Position numbers and translations under genes: made by a program
The notes under the pieces: model-generated
Told to the model about the DNA's origin: nothing
Database searches by the model: none
What the model saw: the letters and a program-made list of their open reading frames with translations, nothing else
Shown here: piece after piece, positions 1-8,537 of the stretch
Numbering within the stretch: position 1 is the first letter of the stretch
Layout: each line of letters begins with the position of its first letter
From: Cupriavidus numazuensis
GTDB taxonomy: Bacteria > Pseudomonadota > Gammaproteobacteria > Burkholderiales > Burkholderiaceae
Direction: 5' to 3'
Assembly: GCF_905397435.1 (NCBI RefSeq)
Contig: NZ_CAJPVI010000020.1
Span: 62,001-126,000 of the forward strand
DNA length: 64,000 nt

Positions 1-773
1 TCGACGAGGATCACCATGCGGCTCGCGGCCGCGGCCAGGAACGCGCCCGCCATCATCGCGATCTCGAAGCCGCCGAAAGCGGCCAGCGCATCGAGCGGCG
101 TGACAGCGTCCGCGTGCAGCGCAAGCGCGCGCTCCAGCACTTCGCGCTTGCGCGCGAGGCCCGCGTCGTCGAGTCCGGTGCCGCGACCAATGCAGTCCGC
201 CAGCGGCACGCCCGTGAGCCGGCTCATCAGGCAGGCTGCGGACGAGGTATTGGCAATGCCCATCTCGCCAAAACCGATCACGTTGCAGCCCTGCTGCGCG
301 GCGCGCAGCACGCGGGCCATGCCGGCCATCATCGCGGCGCTGGCCTGCTCCGCACTCATCGCACGCGTCTCGGCGAAGTTCTGCGTGCCGTCCGCGATCC
401 GGCAATTGACCAGTCCAGGCGATGCGGGCAGCGGCACCCGCACGCCGGCATCGACGACTTCCAGTGCAACGCCGTGCAGGCGCGAGAACACATTGATGGC
501 CGCGCCTCCCTTCAGGAAGTTCAGCACCATCTGCGCGGTGACTTCGGCCGGATACGCGCTGACGCCGGCATCCGCCACACCATGGTCACCGGCAAAGACG
601 ATCACCGTGGGTCGTTTCAGCGCTGGTTGCGTGGTGCCGCAGATCAGGCCGATCTGCATGGCAAGGTCTTCGAGCCGGCCGAGCGCGCCGAGCGGCTTGG
701 TCTTGTCATCAATGGCGGCCCGCAGGGCCGGACGCAGCGCGTCGTCGAGAGGGGCGATTTCGGGAAACAGCAT
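1..773 (-). CDS. cobT: Nicotinate-nucleotide--dimethylbenzimidazole phosphoribosyltransferase, N-terminal part (cut by window edge)
   Basis: This enzyme makes alpha-ribazole phosphate, the lower-ligand nucleotide of cobalamin, from dimethylbenzimidazole and nicotinate mononucleotide. About 257 residues are visible from an ATG at 773, and the C-terminus lies beyond position 1. The family motif KTKPLGALGRLE is at residues 24-35, AGDHGVADAGVSAYP at 61-75, and a glycine-rich GFGEMGIANTSSA segment follows around residue 170. The catalytic Glu of the family lies in the missing part. It is the last visible gene of the leftward cobalamin unit, 46 nt after cobO, so it probably shares the riboswitch-controlled transcript. 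The identification rests on clear family motifs. What cannot be seen is whether the gene is intact at its 3' end. Confidence 0.93.
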   Translation of the reverse strand, partial: MLFPEIAPLDDALRPALRAAIDDKTKPLGALGRLEDLAMQIGLICGTTQPALKRPTVIVFAGDHGVADAGVSAYPAEVTAQMVLNFLKGGAAINVFSRLHGVALEVVDAGVRVPLPASPGLVNCRIADGTQNFAETRAMSAEQASAAMMAGMARVLRAAQQGCNVIGFGEMGIANTSSAACLMSRLTGVPLADCIGRGTGLDDAGLARKREVLERALALHADAVTPLDALAAFGGFEIAMMAGAFLAAAASRMVILV

Positions 774-819
774 AGTGCGCAATGAATACGGGTAAAAATG
801 AACCGGGCGCAGTGTACCG

Positions 820-1461
820 CTACATCTCCACGCCGCGCTGCGCCTTGATGCCCTGCTGGAATGCATGCTTGACCGGCACCATGTCGGTGACAGTGTCCGC
901 TGCTTCCACCAGTGCCGGCGGCGCGCCACGGCCGGTGATGACCACGTGCTGCATCGGTGGCCGCGCGCGCAGGTCTTCGACGACGCGCTCCACATCAAGA
1001 TAGTGCAGCTTGAGCGCGATGTTGAGTTCGTCGAGCAGCACGAGCCCGATCGACGGGTCGCGCAGCATGCCGCGCGCCACTTCCCACGCAGCTTCTGCCT
1101 TGGCCACGTCACGCGCGCGGTCCTGGGTCTCCCACGTGTAGCCCTCGCCCATCACGTGGAAATCACACACGTCAGGGAAGCGGCGCAGGAACATCTCCTC
1201 GCCGGTGGGCTGCGCGCCCTTGATGAACTGCACCACGCCGGCCCGCATGCCATGGCCAAGCGCGCGCACCACCATGCCGAAGCCCGAGCTCGACTTGCCC
1301 TTGCCGTTGCCGGTCGTGATCACGATCACGCCGCGCTCGTCCTGCGCGGCGGCGATCTTCGCGTCGATCACTTCCTTCTTGCGGACCATGCGGGCCTTGT
1401 GGCGCTCGTCGCGGCCGCCATCGTCCGTACCGTTGTCCGGTGCTGTCGTGTTGTCGTTCAT
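820..1461 (-). CDS. cobO: Cob(I)alamin adenosyltransferase (CobO/BtuR type)
   Basis: It transfers the adenosyl group of ATP to the cobalt of corrinoids, giving adenosylcobalamin. The protein is 213 residues. The P-loop GNGKGKSS is at residues 51-58 after a hydrophobic beta strand, as in the CobA/CobO/BtuR family, and the later segment VLLDELNIAL fits the family's Walker B-like region. The ATG at 1461 is chosen because it overlaps the btuD stop as ATGA (1458-1461), which implies translational coupling. Longer in-frame starts would lie inside btuD. The first 40 residues are charged and poorly conserved, as is usual for the CobO branch. It sits between the corrinoid ABC transporter and cobT. Confidence 0.94.
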   Translation of the reverse strand: MNDNTTAPDNGTDDGGRDERHKARMVRKKEVIDAKIAAAQDERGVIVITTGNGKGKSSSGFGMVVRALGHGMRAGVVQFIKGAQPTGEEMFLRRFPDVCDFHVMGEGYTWETQDRARDVAKAEAAWEVARGMLRDPSIGLVLLDELNIALKLHYLDVERVVEDLRARPPMQHVVITGRGAPPALVEAADTVTDMVPVKHAFQQGIKAQRGVEM

Positions 1462-2291
1462 GATTGTTTGTTCGTTCCCGCCTGCGGGCGGGGAAATCCA
1501 TCGGGAATCAGCGCGGTGTGGAAGCCATCCGTGACACTGACGATGGGCGTGCGCAGCGCGCGTGAGCATTGTTCGGGAGTCAGCACCTGTTGCGCGGGGC
1601 CATGGAGCGCGGTGCCGTCTTCGGCCATCAGCAGCGCATGGGTCGCGTAGCGCCGCGCCAGGTTCAGGTCGTGCAGGATCACCACGATCGCATGGCGGCC
1701 CGCACGCGCCAGCGACGCGAGCACTTCGAGCACCATGATCTGGTGGCGAAGGTCCAGGTGCGAGACGGGTTCGTCGAGCAGCAGCAGCGGCGCCTGCTGC
1801 GCAAGCACGGCGGCCAGCGCCGCGCGCTGGCGTTCGCCGCCGGACAGCGTGAGTACGTCGCGCGCGGACAGCGTGTCGAGATCCATGGCCTCGATGGCGG
1901 CGCGTACCACGGCATCGTCATCGCGCCCGGTCCAGCCCCAGCCGGACAGGTGCGGATGGCGGCCGACGCGAACGGCGTCGAGCACGGACATCGAGAACGT
2001 GTCGTGCACGGCTTGCGGCAGGTAAGCCCGCTGGCGTGCCAGAGTGGCCGGCGACAGGCGCTCCAGCGGCGTGCCGTCAAGGCGGGCGCTACCGTCGGCA
2101 TGGCGCAGGCCCGACAGCACACCCATCAGCGTGGATTTGCCGACACCGTTGGGTCCGGCCACGCACCAGAGCTGACCCGGTGCGATCTCGAGCGACAGGC
2201 GATCGAGCAGCACGCGCGCGCCGGTGCGCAGGCTCACGTCGTGCAGGGACAGCGTCGGGCATGCGGCTACGGGTTCCGACCAGTGCGTCAT
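1458..2291 (-). CDS. btuD: Cobalamin/iron-siderophore-type ABC transporter ATP-binding protein (BtuD-like)
   Basis: This is the ATPase of an inner-membrane FecCD-type importer, almost certainly for corrinoids given its position between btuB/btuC and cobO. It has 277 residues, the usual family length. The Walker A GPNGVGKST is at residues 46-54, the ABC signature LSGGERQRA at 149-157, and Walker B LLLLDEP at 169-175 followed by the D-loop SHLD. Its start overlaps the btuC stop by four bases, and its stop overlaps the cobO start by four bases, so three genes are translationally coupled. No periplasmic binding protein (BtuF) is visible between the genes. It may lie further left or be encoded elsewhere. 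Confidence 0.9.
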   Translation of the reverse strand: MTHWSEPVAACPTLSLHDVSLRTGARVLLDRLSLEIAPGQLWCVAGPNGVGKSTLMGVLSGLRHADGSARLDGTPLERLSPATLARQRAYLPQAVHDTFSMSVLDAVRVGRHPHLSGWGWTGRDDDAVVRAAIEAMDLDTLSARDVLTLSGGERQRAALAAVLAQQAPLLLLDEPVSHLDLRHQIMVLEVLASLARAGRHAIVVILHDLNLARRYATHALLMAEDGTALHGPAQQVLTPEQCSRALRTPIVSVTDGFHTALIPDGFPRPQAGTNKQS

Positions 2292-3295
2292 CGTGGCCTC
2301 CGCAGCAGCAGGTAGAGAAACGTGGGCACGCCCAGCAGCGCGGTGATGACGCCCACTGGCAGCTGCGCAGGCGCAATCACAGTACGTGCGATCAGATCGG
2401 CCGCCATCAGCAGCGCCCCACCGAGCAATGCCGAGGCGGGAAGCAGCAGACGCTGGTCATTGCCCCATGCGAGGCGCACCAGATGCGGCACCACCAGGCC
2501 GACAAAGCCGATGGAACCGGCCGTGGTGATGGCCACGGCAATCGACAGCGAAGCGAGCACGAACGTGGCCAGGCGCACGCGGCCCACGCGAACGCCCAGC
2601 GACTGCGCCACGGTTTCGCCGAGCAGCATCACATTGAGCGAGCGCGCCATCGGCATCGCCAGCAACACGGCGAGCATCAGCATGGCAAGCGCCACGCCGT
2701 ATTCGGCCGTGCCGCCCAGATCGCCCGTGAGCCAGAACAGCATGCCGCGCAACCGTGCTTCCGGCGCGATGGCAAGGATCAGCGTAATCAGCGCGCCCCA
2801 GCCCGAGGCCAGGATCACGCCGGTCAGCAGCAGGCGCGCACCGGCCTCGTGGTGGCCGCCCTGCACCTGCGGGTGCAGCAGGTCACGCCGCGCGAGCGTG
2901 GCGACCAGCACCATCGACAGCAGCGCGCCGCTTGCCGCGCCGGCCTGCACGGCCCATAGCGGCAGCATCAACAGCATGGCACCGAGCGCACCGGTGGCGG
3001 CACCGCCAGACACGCCCAGCACATAGGGCTCGGCCAGCGGATTGCGCAGCAGCACCTGCATCAGCGCGCCGGACAGGGCCAGCAGGCCGCCGCAGGCAAA
3101 TGCCGCCGCAGCGCGTGGCAGGCGCAGGTCGCGCACGATGGCGCCCGCGGTGCCGGTGTCGGCGCCCGTCAGCGCCTGCCAGAGCTGCGCGGTGTCCATG
3201 CGCACGCTGCCAAGCGCCAGCGACAGCAGGAACACCGCCACCGCAGCGGCCGCGAGTATTAGCCACACCGCGAGGGCGCGCCGGAAGTCAGACAT
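2288..3295 (-). CDS. btuC: FecCD/BtuC-type ABC transporter permease
   Basis: Membrane subunit of the corrinoid importer, 335 residues, with about nine or ten hydrophobic segments spread over the whole length. The conserved loop that contacts the ATPase is present as GFVGLVVPHLVR in the C-terminal third, and GGLLALSGALMQ near residue 75-90 is typical of FecCD permeases. The ATG at 3295 is preferred. Two GTG codons 15 nt upstream at 3310 give a five-residue longer form with no clearer ribosome site. The btuB stop lies just upstream, and the 3' end overlaps btuD by four bases. Substrate assignment to cobalamin rests on the neighbours and the riboswitch. Confidence 0.88.
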   Translation of the reverse strand: MSDFRRALAVWLILAAAAVAVFLLSLALGSVRMDTAQLWQALTGADTGTAGAIVRDLRLPRAAAAFACGGLLALSGALMQVLLRNPLAEPYVLGVSGGAATGALGAMLLMLPLWAVQAGAASGALLSMVLVATLARRDLLHPQVQGGHHEAGARLLLTGVILASGWGALITLILAIAPEARLRGMLFWLTGDLGGTAEYGVALAMLMLAVLLAMPMARSLNVMLLGETVAQSLGVRVGRVRLATFVLASLSIAVAITTAGSIGFVGLVVPHLVRLAWGNDQRLLLPASALLGGALLMAADLIARTVIAPAQLPVGVITALLGVPTFLYLLLRRPR

Positions 3296-3313
3296 GGCGC
3301 GCCGCACCACCCG

Positions 3314-5230
3314 TCATTTCTGGCGCCAGCCAAGCGTGATATAGCCGGCCCGACCCTGCGTGTTGTAGGGATAGACCAGCTGGTAGTTCTTGTCGAACAG
3401 GTTTTCGACCCGGGCAGCGACGAACCATTGCTTGTCGATGTTGTAGCGCGCGTTGAGGTTGACGATACCGTATCCGCCCAGCGTGCGCGAGCCCGTATCC
3501 AGGCGCGACGACGACAGCAGCCATTCCCCGCCAAAACGCCAGTTGCCGAAGTTGCGGCCCACATCGAACGCCGCATGGCGGCGTGCGCGGCGAAGCAGCT
3601 GCGTGTTGGTCTGTTCGTCCACCGGGTTCTGGAACGTCACGCTCGCGCCCACATCGGTCCCCCACAGCGAAGCGCGCCAGGACGCCTCGATGCCCTGCAC
3701 CTTCGCCTTGTTGACATTGGTCGGCGCCAGCAGGCCGTTGGGCTGCGTGACATTGACGATCAGGTCGTCATAGCGGGTCTCGAACGTCGTCACACGCAGC
3801 AGGCCGGTTTGCGGCGTGTTGTACTGCACGCCGACTTCCGCCGACTTGGCGCGCTCGGGGTTCAGGTTCGGATTGCCGAAGCCCGGGAAATACAGCTCGT
3901 TGAACGTCGGCGCGCGGAACGCGTTGCTGATGTTGGCGATCAGCTTGAGCGCCTCGGTTACGTTATAGCCGTAGCCCGCGAAGAAGCTGCCCTGGTTGCC
4001 AAAGTCCGAATAGTGGTCGTTGCGGCCGTTCAGCTGCAGCTGGTGCTTGCCGAAGCGCCCGTCATAGCCGCCGAATACCGAGAACACATTGCGCGACGGC
4101 GCGCCGTACGAGTTGGAATCAAGTTCCTGCTGCAGGTAGTCGGTACCGAACAGCAGCGTGTGGGTCGGCGCCAGCGCGTATTCGTTCTGCCAGTTGAACT
4201 GGCGATTGCGCGTGTTGAAGGTGCCGTTGTTGGCACCGTTCAGGAAGTTTTCGCTGCGGTCCTCGCTCTGCGCAAGCTTGAAATGCGTGGACCAGTCCGG
4301 CAGCACCTTGCCGTTGACGAAGGCCGACACCGTGTACAGCTCGCTGTTGCTGCGGTTGTCGTCGGTCGGGCGGCCGAAGCTGCTGTCATACGACAGCTTG
4401 CTCTTCGAGTAGTAGCCGGCCATGCCCGCATCCCAGTTCGGCGTGAAGCGATGCTTGACCTGCGCCGACACGCTCTGGTTCTCGTACGGGTTGTCGTTCG
4501 GGTTGGCGCGCGGAGCCTGCTGCGTGTTGATCGACGAAAAGCCGTCGGTCTTGAACGCGGAGCCGGTCACGTTGAACGAGGTGTCGCCGATCTGGCCGCC
4601 ATAACCGACCGTACCCTGGCGCGTATTGTTGCTGCCGTACTCCACCTGCGCGTTCGCCGCGGGTGCCTGGCCCGCACCGCTCTTGGTGAAGATCTGCACC
4701 ACGCCGCCGATCGCATCCGAGCCGTACAGCGCCGATACGTTGCCGCGCACCACTTCGATATGGTCGATCTGGTCGGGCAGGATGTTGGCCAGCTGGGCCG
4801 TGCCGCTGCTGACCGACGAGACGCGCACGCCATCGATCAGGATCAGTGTCTGGTTGGAGTTGGCACCGCGCATGAACAGCGAGGTATTCGAGCCCATGCC
4901 GCCGTTGGCGGTCAGCTCCACGCCGGCCTGGTTGCGCAGCAGCGTGCGCAGGTCCGGCGCTTGCGAGTTGACGATGTCTTCCTGCGTCACCACCGTGGTA
5001 TGCGGCAGCGCCTCGGTCAGCGGCTGCGCCGTGCGGGTCGAGGTGACCACCACCGGCGCCAGCTGTGTCGCAGCGGCGGCACCGGCGGCCGGCTGAGACG
5101 AAGCGGCAGGCTCGGTCTGGGCCAAGGCGGGGTTCAGGACAAGGGAAGACAGGGCAGCCAGGACAGCAGCCACGGACGGACGCACCGTCGGCAGTGCCGG
5201 ACGGTTCGACCTGTAAAGCGATGAACGCAT
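3314..5230 (-). CDS. btuB: TonB-dependent vitamin B12 receptor (BtuB-like)
   Basis: Outer-membrane active importer for cobalamin, 638 residues, close to the usual BtuB length. A signal peptide covers about residues 1-37, ending ALA before Gln38. A TonB-box-like segment APVVVTST lies at about 58-65. The plug domain follows with TLLRNQAGVEL and IEVVRGNVSALYGSDAIGG, then a long beta-barrel ending in a C-terminal aromatic-rich strand (GYITLGW). The ATG at 5230 is chosen because it begins the signal peptide. An open frame continues upstream, but only through the riboswitch. It heads the leftward unit btuB-btuC-btuD-cobO-cobT. Energy would come from a TonB-ExbB-ExbD complex. Confidence 0.93.
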   Translation of the reverse strand: MRSSLYRSNRPALPTVRPSVAAVLAALSSLVLNPALAQTEPAASSQPAAGAAAATQLAPVVVTSTRTAQPLTEALPHTTVVTQEDIVNSQAPDLRTLLRNQAGVELTANGGMGSNTSLFMRGANSNQTLILIDGVRVSSVSSGTAQLANILPDQIDHIEVVRGNVSALYGSDAIGGVVQIFTKSGAGQAPAANAQVEYGSNNTRQGTVGYGGQIGDTSFNVTGSAFKTDGFSSINTQQAPRANPNDNPYENQSVSAQVKHRFTPNWDAGMAGYYSKSKLSYDSSFGRPTDDNRSNSELYTVSAFVNGKVLPDWSTHFKLAQSEDRSENFLNGANNGTFNTRNRQFNWQNEYALAPTHTLLFGTDYLQQELDSNSYGAPSRNVFSVFGGYDGRFGKHQLQLNGRNDHYSDFGNQGSFFAGYGYNVTEALKLIANISNAFRAPTFNELYFPGFGNPNLNPERAKSAEVGVQYNTPQTGLLRVTTFETRYDDLIVNVTQPNGLLAPTNVNKAKVQGIEASWRASLWGTDVGASVTFQNPVDEQTNTQLLRRARRHAAFDVGRNFGNWRFGGEWLLSSSRLDTGSRTLGGYGIVNLNARYNIDKQWFVAARVENLFDKNYQLVYPYNTQGRAGYITLGWRQK

Positions 5231-5319
5231 GATGCAGGAATGGATAGGACGGCCGGACCCGTTCCCCCGCGGGCCAATTGGCGATGAGGCGTGCCGCGCA
5301 GGGGCGGCAGCCCACGTTC

Positions 5320-5540
5320 CGGCCGGTATCCGGGCTGGCGGCTCCGGACTGGCCGCCTTCCCGAACACGCGTGGTTCAGTGGCGATTGGCCAGCCCTGCG
5401 ACGCCGTGTGGACAGGCATCGCGGCCGCTTACCGTTGCGGGGGCAGCACAGGTTGGCCTGGCCGAGCTGTTCGTCGGCCGCGGCTCCCTGTTTCCCGTTG
5501 AACTGCCACCCTGCCGTGGGCGGAATGGCGAGCACCTGGA
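5320..5540 (-). promoter_or_regulatory. Cobalamin riboswitch upstream of btuB
   Basis: Read on the minus strand this leader shows the landmarks of the cobalamin riboswitch in order. They are GGTGCTCGCC near 5,536; GGGAAACAGGGAGCC; CTGTGCTGCCCCCGCAACGG (the conserved core); TGCCTGTCC; the B12 box GCCACTG at 5377-5383; and GCCAGCCCGGATACCGGCC at about 5,320-5,340. It should bind adenosylcobalamin and shut off btuB and the genes behind it. The leader is about 90 nt from the btuB start. Confidence 0.93.
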
Positions 5541-5711
5541 ACGTGCGCGAGTGTAGGCAGTTTCCCTAACTGAGTCAATGCGTGAGTCCGTGCGGGTCGG
5601 ACCGCGCTTGACGGCGCACAAATGGGGCGCAAATCGGCCGCAAACGCCGTTTTCGGCGCAGAAGCGTGCAACTTCCGCGCGCCATGGCAGTCACACCCGC
5701 CTTGCCTCTCA

Positions 5712-5739
5712 TTGTGCGCGACGACGCTTCGGCTAGAAT
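5712..5739 (+). promoter_or_regulatory. Sigma70-type promoter for zapB-like/zapA
   Basis: TTGTGC (5712-5717) and TAGAAT (5734-5739) are separated by 16 nt, and the first gene starts at 5763. The stretch 5541-5711 between the riboswitch and this promoter holds no convincing gene. Confidence 0.55.
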
Positions 5740-5762
5740 CGCGATACCTGACACCATTCACC

Positions 5763-6110
5763 ATGACAGGCCCTATGCTTAACGAACTCGAACAGCTGGC
5801 CGCCAAGATCGGGCGCGTGCTCCATCACGCGGACACCCTGGCGGCGGAGAACCAGCGGCTGCGCGACGAAATCGCGCGCCTGCAAGGCGAAGCCACGCAG
5901 TTGCGCAGCGAACGCGAAGCCATGGCCGCCGACCGCGAACTGCTCAACATCAAGATCGAGGAAGCGCAACTGCGCATCCAGTCCATCCTGGACAAGCTGC
6001 CCACCGCGAGCGATTCGCGCCAGCTCGACCTGCTCGGTGAAGACACCGGGGACACCGGGTCGTCGGCCGAGGAACGCGCCGCGCACAAGGCCTCGGGAGA
6101 ACACGCATGA
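5763..6110 (+). CDS. Small coiled-coil protein, ZapB-like
   Basis: A 115-residue, strongly charged protein. Residues about 5-85 are predicted coiled coil, with heptads of Leu/Ile/Ala separated by Glu, Arg and Gln (for example ENQRLRDEIARLQGEATQLR). The C-terminus is acidic and disordered. It overlaps zapA by four bases (ATGA), so the two are translationally coupled. That coupling and the coiled coil suggest a division-associated partner like ZapB/TIGR02449. The assignment is inference, since coiled coils are not diagnostic. The ATG at 5763 is taken; an in-frame ATG four codons later (5775) is equally possible. Confidence 0.75.
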   Translation: MTGPMLNELEQLAAKIGRVLHHADTLAAENQRLRDEIARLQGEATQLRSEREAMAADRELLNIKIEEAQLRIQSILDKLPTASDSRQLDLLGEDTGDTGSSAEERAAHKASGEHA

Positions 6111-6448
6111 GCAACAAGCAAGTCGAAGTGAACATCGCCGGCCAGCCCTACCGCTTCGCGATCGCGCCGGAGAACGAAGCCGCACTGCTCGACGCGGTGG
6201 CGCTGGTGGACACGCAGATGAACAAGCTGCGCAACAACGCCTCGGCCAAGGGTGTGGAACGCGTTGCAGTGATGGCGGCGATTACCATCGCATCCGACCT
6301 GCTGGCCCTGCAGCGCAAGCAGCAGGCCGATGGCGCGATCCCGGTCGATGCCATCCGCGCGCGCATCCGCGAGCTCAACGAGCGCGCCGACGAAGCCCTG
6401 CGGCAATACGCTCATGTCGGCACGGGCACGCAGGCACAGCCGAACTGA
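6107..6448 (+). CDS. zapA: Cell division protein ZapA
   Basis: ZapA binds and cross-links FtsZ protofilaments at mid-cell. The protein is 113 residues. The N-terminal ZapA domain shows VEVNIAGQPYRFAIAPENE at residues 6-24 and the conserved helix ALLDAVALVDTQMNKLR. A long helix, VERVAVMAAITIASDLLAL, then leads into a C-terminal coiled coil. It is coupled to the coiled-coil gene upstream, and 6S RNA lies downstream. The zapA-6S RNA order is conserved from Escherichia coli to beta-proteobacteria. Confidence 0.92.
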   Translation: MSNKQVEVNIAGQPYRFAIAPENEAALLDAVALVDTQMNKLRNNASAKGVERVAVMAAITIASDLLALQRKQQADGAIPVDAIRARIRELNERADEALRQYAHVGTGTQAQPN

Positions 6449-6504
6449 ACGGGCCGCACGCATGTGCGCTGTCGTGCAAAGTGTAACGACGTGGCCGGGT
6501 GGGC

Positions 6505-6533
6505 TTGGTATGCATGAGGACGAGGTGTATAGT
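6505..6533 (+). promoter_or_regulatory. Strong sigma70-type promoter upstream of the 6S RNA leader
   Basis: TTGGTA (6505-6510) and TATAGT (6528-6533) are spaced exactly 17 nt, predicting a start near 6540. It lies 57 nt after zapA and about 160 nt before the mature 6S RNA sequence. The transcript would therefore begin as a longer precursor. Confidence 0.6.
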
Positions 6534-6539
6534 GTAGCC

Positions 6540-6700
6540 AGACTGCACGAGGCACCACAGACGTGCAGCAAAATGGCCGGGTTATCGCGCCTGGCCGCCG
6601 TTCTCATCCCATCCTAGTTAGAAACGGCAAACGTCTGACATCCCGCCCGCGGACCCGGTTTTTGGTCACGTCGGGATGTTAGGAGCGTCAGACGTTTGAC
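6540..6700 (+). ncRNA. Highly structured leader RNA preceding 6S RNA
   Basis: This stretch has no gene but four successive inverted repeats. They are CTGCACG/CGTGCAG (6543-6568), GGCCGGG/CCTGGCC with a G-U pair (6575-6596), GCCGTT/AACGGC (6597-6628), and a long stem CAAACGTCTGAC...ATCCCG/CGGGAT...GTCAGACGTTTG (6628-6698) whose right arm carries a bulge of about nine bases. The last stem ends directly before the mature 6S sequence. It may be the removed 5' part of a long 6S precursor or a separate small RNA. No family was recognised. Confidence 0.5.
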
Positions 6701-6918
6701 AGTTTCCCTGCCTGGTTCGCAAGGGTCATAGACTCCTTGAACCGATATGCATCGCATGGTGCGGGATCATGTCGTATGGGCGAGCGCGTCGCAGCATTCA
6801 TAGTCTGGGCCTGGCTTGGACTCCCTGAGTGGGTGATGTACCCGAAATACGACTTCCGCAGCCACTCTGAACCTCACTTGGGTTCAGGATGCCGACCCAG
6901 CGGCCGAGGCGGGGACCC
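6701..6918 (+). ncRNA. ssrS: 6S RNA
   Basis: 6S RNA binds sigma70-RNA polymerase and restrains transcription in stationary phase. The 5' half matches the family at TTCGCAAGGG and TCCTTGAACCGATAT. The 3' half has TCTGAACCTCACTTGGGTTC followed by a segment closing the stem. The 5' end (TCCCTGCCTGG near 6,705) pairs with the 3' end (GCCGAGGCGGGGA near 6,903-6,915), giving the terminal stem, with a large internal bubble between. It sits just after zapA, as in E. coli. The exact ends are estimated from the pairing and could be off by several bases. Confidence 0.87.
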
Positions 6919-6921
6919 CTC

Positions 6922-6957
6922 AAAAGGCGGTGGTTTAACAGACCACCGCCTTTTTTC
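6922..6957 (+). terminator. Rho-independent terminator after 6S RNA
   Basis: GGCGGTGGT (6926-6934) and ACCACCGCC (6942-6950) form a nine-base-pair GC-rich stem followed by six T. Four A precede the stem, so it could also act on leftward transcription. Confidence 0.9.
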
Positions 6958-7020
6958 TTGCCGTGCGCTGCCGCGTCGCGCGTGCAGCGCGTGTCGCCAA
7001 CGCCCGCACCCCCGACTGCC

Positions 7021-7524
<504 letters not shown>

Positions 7525-7618
7525 CGGGCTGACGGGTTGATGCCCGGAGCCGCGGCCGCGTCTCCGGCGGCCAGCATCCACAACGACAACAACGAGCGAC
7601 GCAGCGCCCTTCTGTTCC

Positions 7619-8431
7619 ATGAGCCTTACCCTGATTCCCGCCCTGCTTGCGCTGGGCGCCTTTACCGGCTTCTGCGCCGGCCTGCTCGGCGTGGGCGGCG
7701 GCATGATGATGGTGCCCTTCCTCACGCTGCTGTTCACAAGTCTCGGCTTTGCCGGCGAAGCGATTGTCCATATGGCCATCGCCACGTCGATGGGCACCAT
7801 CCTCTTCACGTCACTGTCATCGGTGCGCGCTCACCATAAGCGCGGCGCCGTGCGCTGGCCGATCGTGCTTTCGCTGGCGCCGGGGATCCTGCTCGGCGGC
7901 ATGATCGGCGGCGGCAAGGTGTTCGCGGCACTCAAGACGAGCTGGCTGTCGCTCGCGTTCGCCTGCTTCGTCGGGTTCTCCGCACTGCAGATGCTGCGCA
8001 GCCGGAAGCCGGCTCCGAGCCGGCAACTGCCGGGCGTGCCGGGCATGGTGGGCGCGGGGTCAGCGATCGGCTTCCTGTCCAGCCTGGTCGGGGCCGGCGG
8101 CGCCTTCGTCTCCGTGCCGTTCATGACCTGGTGCAATGTGCCGATCCACAACGCCGTGGCCACATCTGCCGCGCTGGGCTTCCCGATTGCCGTCGCCAGC
8201 GTGGTCGGCTACATCTGGAGCGGCTGGCAGCAGCCGGGCCTGCCGGCCGGGTCGCTTGGCTACATCTACCTGCCGGCGCTGCTGGCGATTGTCGTAACGA
8301 GCGTTCTGACGGCGCCGCTGGGCGCACGCACTGCGCACCGCATGGACGTGGGCCAGCTCAGGAAAGCCTTCGCGGTGTTGCTGCTCTGCCTGGCGACCTA
8401 CATGCTGTGGAAGGCCTGGGGTGCCTTCTGA
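7619..8431 (+). CDS. Sulfite exporter TauE/SafE (TSUP) family membrane protein
   Basis: A 270-residue inner-membrane protein with about eight hydrophobic helices. It has the internal duplication typical of TSUP transporters: the glycine-rich GLLGVGGGMMMVPFL at about residues 22-36 is echoed by SLVGAGGAFVSVPFM in the second half. Family members export sulfite, sulfoacetate or other organosulfur anions. The substrate here cannot be read from the sequence. It lies 94 nt after the EVE gene and may be transcribed with it. Confidence 0.9.
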   Translation: MSLTLIPALLALGAFTGFCAGLLGVGGGMMMVPFLTLLFTSLGFAGEAIVHMAIATSMGTILFTSLSSVRAHHKRGAVRWPIVLSLAPGILLGGMIGGGKVFAALKTSWLSLAFACFVGFSALQMLRSRKPAPSRQLPGVPGMVGAGSAIGFLSSLVGAGGAFVSVPFMTWCNVPIHNAVATSAALGFPIAVASVVGYIWSGWQQPGLPAGSLGYIYLPALLAIVVTSVLTAPLGARTAHRMDVGQLRKAFAVLLLCLATYMLWKAWGAF

Positions 8432-8537
8432 GCCTGCACACGACGTTGCAATATCTCGATACACCGGCATAGACCGTACCGGGAACGATTGCAGGCAGTT
8501 CGCGTCTCATACCCATCACTTTGACCGGGAGAACAAG

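Noticed and set aside
3428..5224. A 598-codon plus-strand frame opposite btuB
   Set aside because: Antisense shadow of a well-supported TonB receptor; composition is not protein-like.
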